Shown: positions 20,921 through 23,164 of the stretch, one piece after another
Layout of the letters: each line of letters opens with the position of its first letter
Numbering within the stretch: position 1 is the first letter of the stretch
DNA from: an uncultured Collinsella sp.
GTDB lineage: Bacteria > Actinomycetota > Coriobacteriia > Coriobacteriales > Coriobacteriaceae
Length of the DNA: 23,164 nt
Assembly: GCA_900555355.1 (NCBI GenBank)
Contig: USKV01000002.1
Span: 1-23,164 of the forward strand
Direction of reading: 5' to 3'
Notes under the pieces: generated by a model
The model's input: only the letters and a program-made list of their open reading frames with translations
What the model was told of the DNA's origin: nothing
Databases searched by the model: none
Translations under genes and position numbers: made by a program

Positions 20921-21958
20921 ATGGGTAAGTACATCGTTAAACGTGTGCTTCAGTTCATCCCGGTGTTTTTGGGCGTTACGCTGATTCTGTTCGCCCTCCA
21001 GAATATCGTGCCGGGAGATCCGATCAAGCTGATCGGTGGAGACAAGGCTCTGTCCCCCGAGGTGGAGCTTCAGCTTCGTGTTCGCTATCACCTGGTCCAG
21101 ACGGACGAGGACGGCAACGCGATCCTTGACGAGAACGGCGACCCCGTTCAAACGTCGCTCGTGGACCGTTACTTGTATTACATGAACGGCCTGCTTCATG
21201 GCGATCTGGGCAATTCGTATCAGCGCAAGCTGCCGGTTACGGAAATCTTCGCCCAGAAGTATCCGTATACGGTCAAACTTGCCGCGTGCGCCATCGTACT
21301 CGAGGCGATCATGGGTATCGGTGCGGGTATCATTTCGGCGGTAAAGCGTTATTCCTTCTGGGATATTTTGGTAACGCTCACCACGTCGATCCTCGTTGCG
21401 GTCCCGGCCTTCTGGCTCGGTATGTTGTTGCAGCTGTTCTTTGGCGTCATCCTCAAGGACGCCACGGGCGGTGCATTCTCCATGCCGATCTCGGGTGCCG
21501 GTGGTTCCAGCTCTCAGTATCAGGATTGGATGCACTATGTGCTTCCGACCATTACGCTGGCTTCGGTTTCGACCGCTTACGCTGCCCGCATTATGCGCTC
21601 GCAGCTGCTTGACGTCATGAACCAGGATTACATCCGTACGGCAAAGGCCAAGGGTCTCTCCAATCGTGCGATCATCATCAAGCATGCGCTTAAGAATGCA
21701 CTCATCCCCGTCGTTACCTATATTGGTGTCGACTTTGGTGGCATGCTTTCGGGCGCCATCCTGACCGAGACAGTCTTTAACTGGCCCGGTATCGGCTATG
21801 AGGTCTATCGCGCCATTAGCATGCGTGACTGGCCCATCGTTATGGGCGGCGTTACGCTCATCGTTGTCGTCGTCATGGTGATCAACCTGCTCGTCGACAT
21901 TAGCTATGCATTCCTCGACCCGCGCATCCGCCTTGGCGGTCCGTCGGATAAGGCCTAA
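20921..21958 (+). CDS. oppB: Oligopeptide ABC transporter permease OppB
   Basis: This is the first membrane subunit of the peptide importer. ATG 20921 follows GGGGAG by about 5 bases. The 345 residues are slightly longer than typical OppB owing to a hydrophilic insert in the first external loop (TDEDGNAILDENGDPVQTS). It shows the N-terminal membrane segment with the family stretch IVPGDP, the motif HGDLGNSY, and the cytoplasmic coupling loop NQDYIRTAKAKGLSNRAII, ending DISYAFLDPRIRLG. oppC starts 14 bases after its stop. Confidence 0.93.
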   Translation: MGKYIVKRVLQFIPVFLGVTLILFALQNIVPGDPIKLIGGDKALSPEVELQLRVRYHLVQTDEDGNAILDENGDPVQTSLVDRYLYYMNGLLHGDLGNSYQRKLPVTEIFAQKYPYTVKLAACAIVLEAIMGIGAGIISAVKRYSFWDILVTLTTSILVAVPAFWLGMLLQLFFGVILKDATGGAFSMPISGAGGSSSQYQDWMHYVLPTITLASVSTAYAARIMRSQLLDVMNQDYIRTAKAKGLSNRAIIIKHALKNALIPVVTYIGVDFGGMLSGAILTETVFNWPGIGYEVYRAISMRDWPIVMGGVTLIVVVVMVINLLVDISYAFLDPRIRLGGPSDKA

Positions 21959-21972
21959 GGGAGGTACGTCTC

Positions 21973-22908
21973 ATGCAGGAAACTGATTCTCAGTCTCAGG
22001 AGCAGGCTACCGCCACCAAGGTCGCATCTGCTCCCGCCAAGTCCCGCACGCTGTGGGGCGACGCTTTTAAGCGTCTTCGTAAGAACAAGCTCGCCGTTAT
22101 CGGTGTCTGCTGGATCATCATCGTCGTTGTGGTTGCCCTGACCGCAGATCTGTGGGCTAAGCCCTGGCTCGGTTCTCCGACGGCTTCCGACTCGACCACT
22201 ATGGCCGAGACGTCGCTGCTGGCTCCGTGTGCAGAGCATCCGTTTGGCACCGACGCCCTTGGTCGTGACATTCTTGTCCGCGTTATCTACGGTGCGCGCG
22301 TTTCGCTGTCCGTCGGAATTATGGCCACCGCGATCTCCACGCTGATTGGTCTGGTCATGGGTGCTCTGGCCGGTTTCTACGGCGGCATCTGGGATACGAT
22401 CATCATGCGCTGTGCGGACATCTTCCTGGCGTTCCCGTACGTGCTGTTCGTTGTCGCCATGATCGCCGTTATCGGCCGTGGTCTTCAGAACGTCTTTATC
22501 GCCATCGGTATTCTCGGCTGGCCTTCGATTGCGCGCGTCTTCCGCTCTGCGATCTTGACCGTCAAGGAAAACGACTATGTTGATGCTGCGCGCGCGATGG
22601 GTGCATCTGATGCTCGTATCGTTGTACGTCACATCTTCCCGAACTCCGTCGCCTCCATCGTGGTCTACGCGACCATGAACATTGGTGGCGCCATTCTGAC
22701 CGAGTCCGCTCTGTCCTTCCTCGGCATGGGCGTTATTCCGCCTACGCCTTCGTGGGGCTCCATGATTCAGGACGGTCAGCAGTATCTTCTGACTGCTCCC
22801 TGGATGATGATCATGCCCGGTCTGGCAATTCTCTCGACGGTGCTCGCCTTCACCCTGCTGGGTGACGGTCTGCGCGACGCCCTCGACGTCAAGATGAAGG
22901 ACGCATAA
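21973..22908 (+). CDS. oppC: Oligopeptide ABC transporter permease OppC
   Basis: This is the second membrane subunit of the peptide importer. ATG 21973 is 8 bases after AGGGAGG (21958-21964). The 311-residue protein has a polar N-terminal tail, a first membrane segment (about residues 46-65), [21 protein letters not shown] typical of the C subunit, and the coupling loop [36 protein letters not shown] and the C-terminal [14 protein letters not shown] are also canonical. Unlike the transporter at 2896-6699, here the C-type permease is a separate gene. Confidence 0.94.
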   Translation: MQETDSQSQEQATATKVASAPAKSRTLWGDAFKRLRKNKLAVIGVCWIIIVVVVALTADLWAKPWLGSPTASDSTTMAETSLLAPCAEHPFGTDALGRDILVRVIYGARVSLSVGIMATAISTLIGLVMGALAGFYGGIWDTIIMRCADIFLAFPYVLFVVAMIAVIGRGLQNVFIAIGILGWPSIARVFRSAILTVKENDYVDAARAMGASDARIVVRHIFPNSVASIVVYATMNIGGAILTESALSFLGMGVIPPTPSWGSMIQDGQQYLLTAPWMMIMPGLAILSTVLAFTLLGDGLRDALDVKMKDA

Positions 22909-22910
22909 GG

Positions 22911-23164
22911 ATGAAGAAGAACAAGAACTATGTGGACCTGAAGGACCAGCCTGTTCCCGAGGGCCAGCATCTGCTCGAGGTCGATGACCTTAAGATGTAT
23001 TTCCACACCGAGGACGGCGTTGTTCGCGCTGTCGACGGTGTCTCCTACACGCTCGATCGCGGCGAGACCCTGGGCGTCGTCGGTGAGTCCGGCTCCGGTA
23101 AGTCCGTGACCGCCATGACCATCATGGGTCTTATCTCGATGCCTCCGGGAAAGATCGAGGGCGG
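22911..23164 (+). CDS. oppD: Oligopeptide ABC transporter ATPase OppD, N-terminal part (cut by window end)
   Basis: ATG 22911 comes 2 bases after the oppC stop and uses AAGG within the preceding codons, so it is translationally coupled. The 84 visible residues contain [26 protein letters not shown] and Walker A GESGSGKS followed by [10 protein letters not shown], standard for OppD. Signature, Walker B and the C-terminal region lie beyond the window. Confidence 0.93.
   Translation, partial: MKKNKNYVDLKDQPVPEGQHLLEVDDLKMYFHTEDGVVRAVDGVSYTLDRGETLGVVGESGSGKSVTAMTIMGLISMPPGKIEG

Noticed and set aside
1..23164. CRISPR arrays, tRNA or rRNA genes, insertion sequences, integrase or toxin-antitoxin genes
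   Set aside because: I looked for regularly spaced repeats, cloverleaf-like and rRNA-like segments and transposase motifs on both strands and saw none; the inverted repeats found are single local hairpins.

Overview
The window reads as a chromosomal segment of a high-GC (about 60%) Gram-positive actinobacterium. A gut Coriobacteriia of the Collinsella type is my best guess. This rests on the gene order uvrC ... rapZ-whiA-gap-pgk-tpi ... secG, on twin-arginine lipoprotein signals, on strong AGGAGG-type ribosome sites and on the host-glycan catabolism genes. I could not check the species by comparison. Every convincing gene is on the + strand; the long minus-strand frames are shadows of GC-biased codons.

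Layout. (1) 1-761: C-terminal part of uvrC. (2) 762-1126: a 365-base gap with a probable promoter and an unusually structured leader. (3) 1127-11555: a catabolic island. It holds a family-5 solute-binding lipoprotein, a permease, a fused permease-ATPase and a second ATPase, then two tandem AXE1-type esterase genes (the second has lost its nucleophile), an aldolase of the N-acetylneuraminate lyase/DapA superfamily, a ROK sugar kinase and NanE. (4) 11654-13510: rapZ and whiA, without the yvcK gene that often sits between them. (5) 13704-18796: gap, pgk, tpiA, gpmI and secG, punctuated by strong terminators. (6) 19088-23164: a second, ordinary oligopeptide ABC transporter (SBP, OppB, OppC, start of OppD), cut by the window end.

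How it fits together. NanE is the most specific marker in the island. With the lyase-like aldolase and the ROK kinase it gives a complete route sialic acid -> ManNAc -> ManNAc-6-P -> GlcNAc-6-P. The adjacent 'dipeptide-type' transporter is therefore more likely a sialic-acid importer (the Haemophilus ducreyi SatABCD system belongs to the same transporter family), and the esterase may remove O-acetyl groups from sialic acid. nagA/nagB, a sialidase and a NanR-type regulator are not in the window. The end product feeds glycolysis, whose central genes lie 2 kb downstream.

The most unusual features are the leader before the transporter (a possible three-way-junction RNA), a 98-base hairpin capped by a UUCG loop between the kinase and nanE, a 90-base nested inverted repeat after the aldolase gene, the dead esterase paralogue, the permease-ATPase fusion that lacks the usual C-terminal cysteines, and the placement of the island between uvrC and rapZ.
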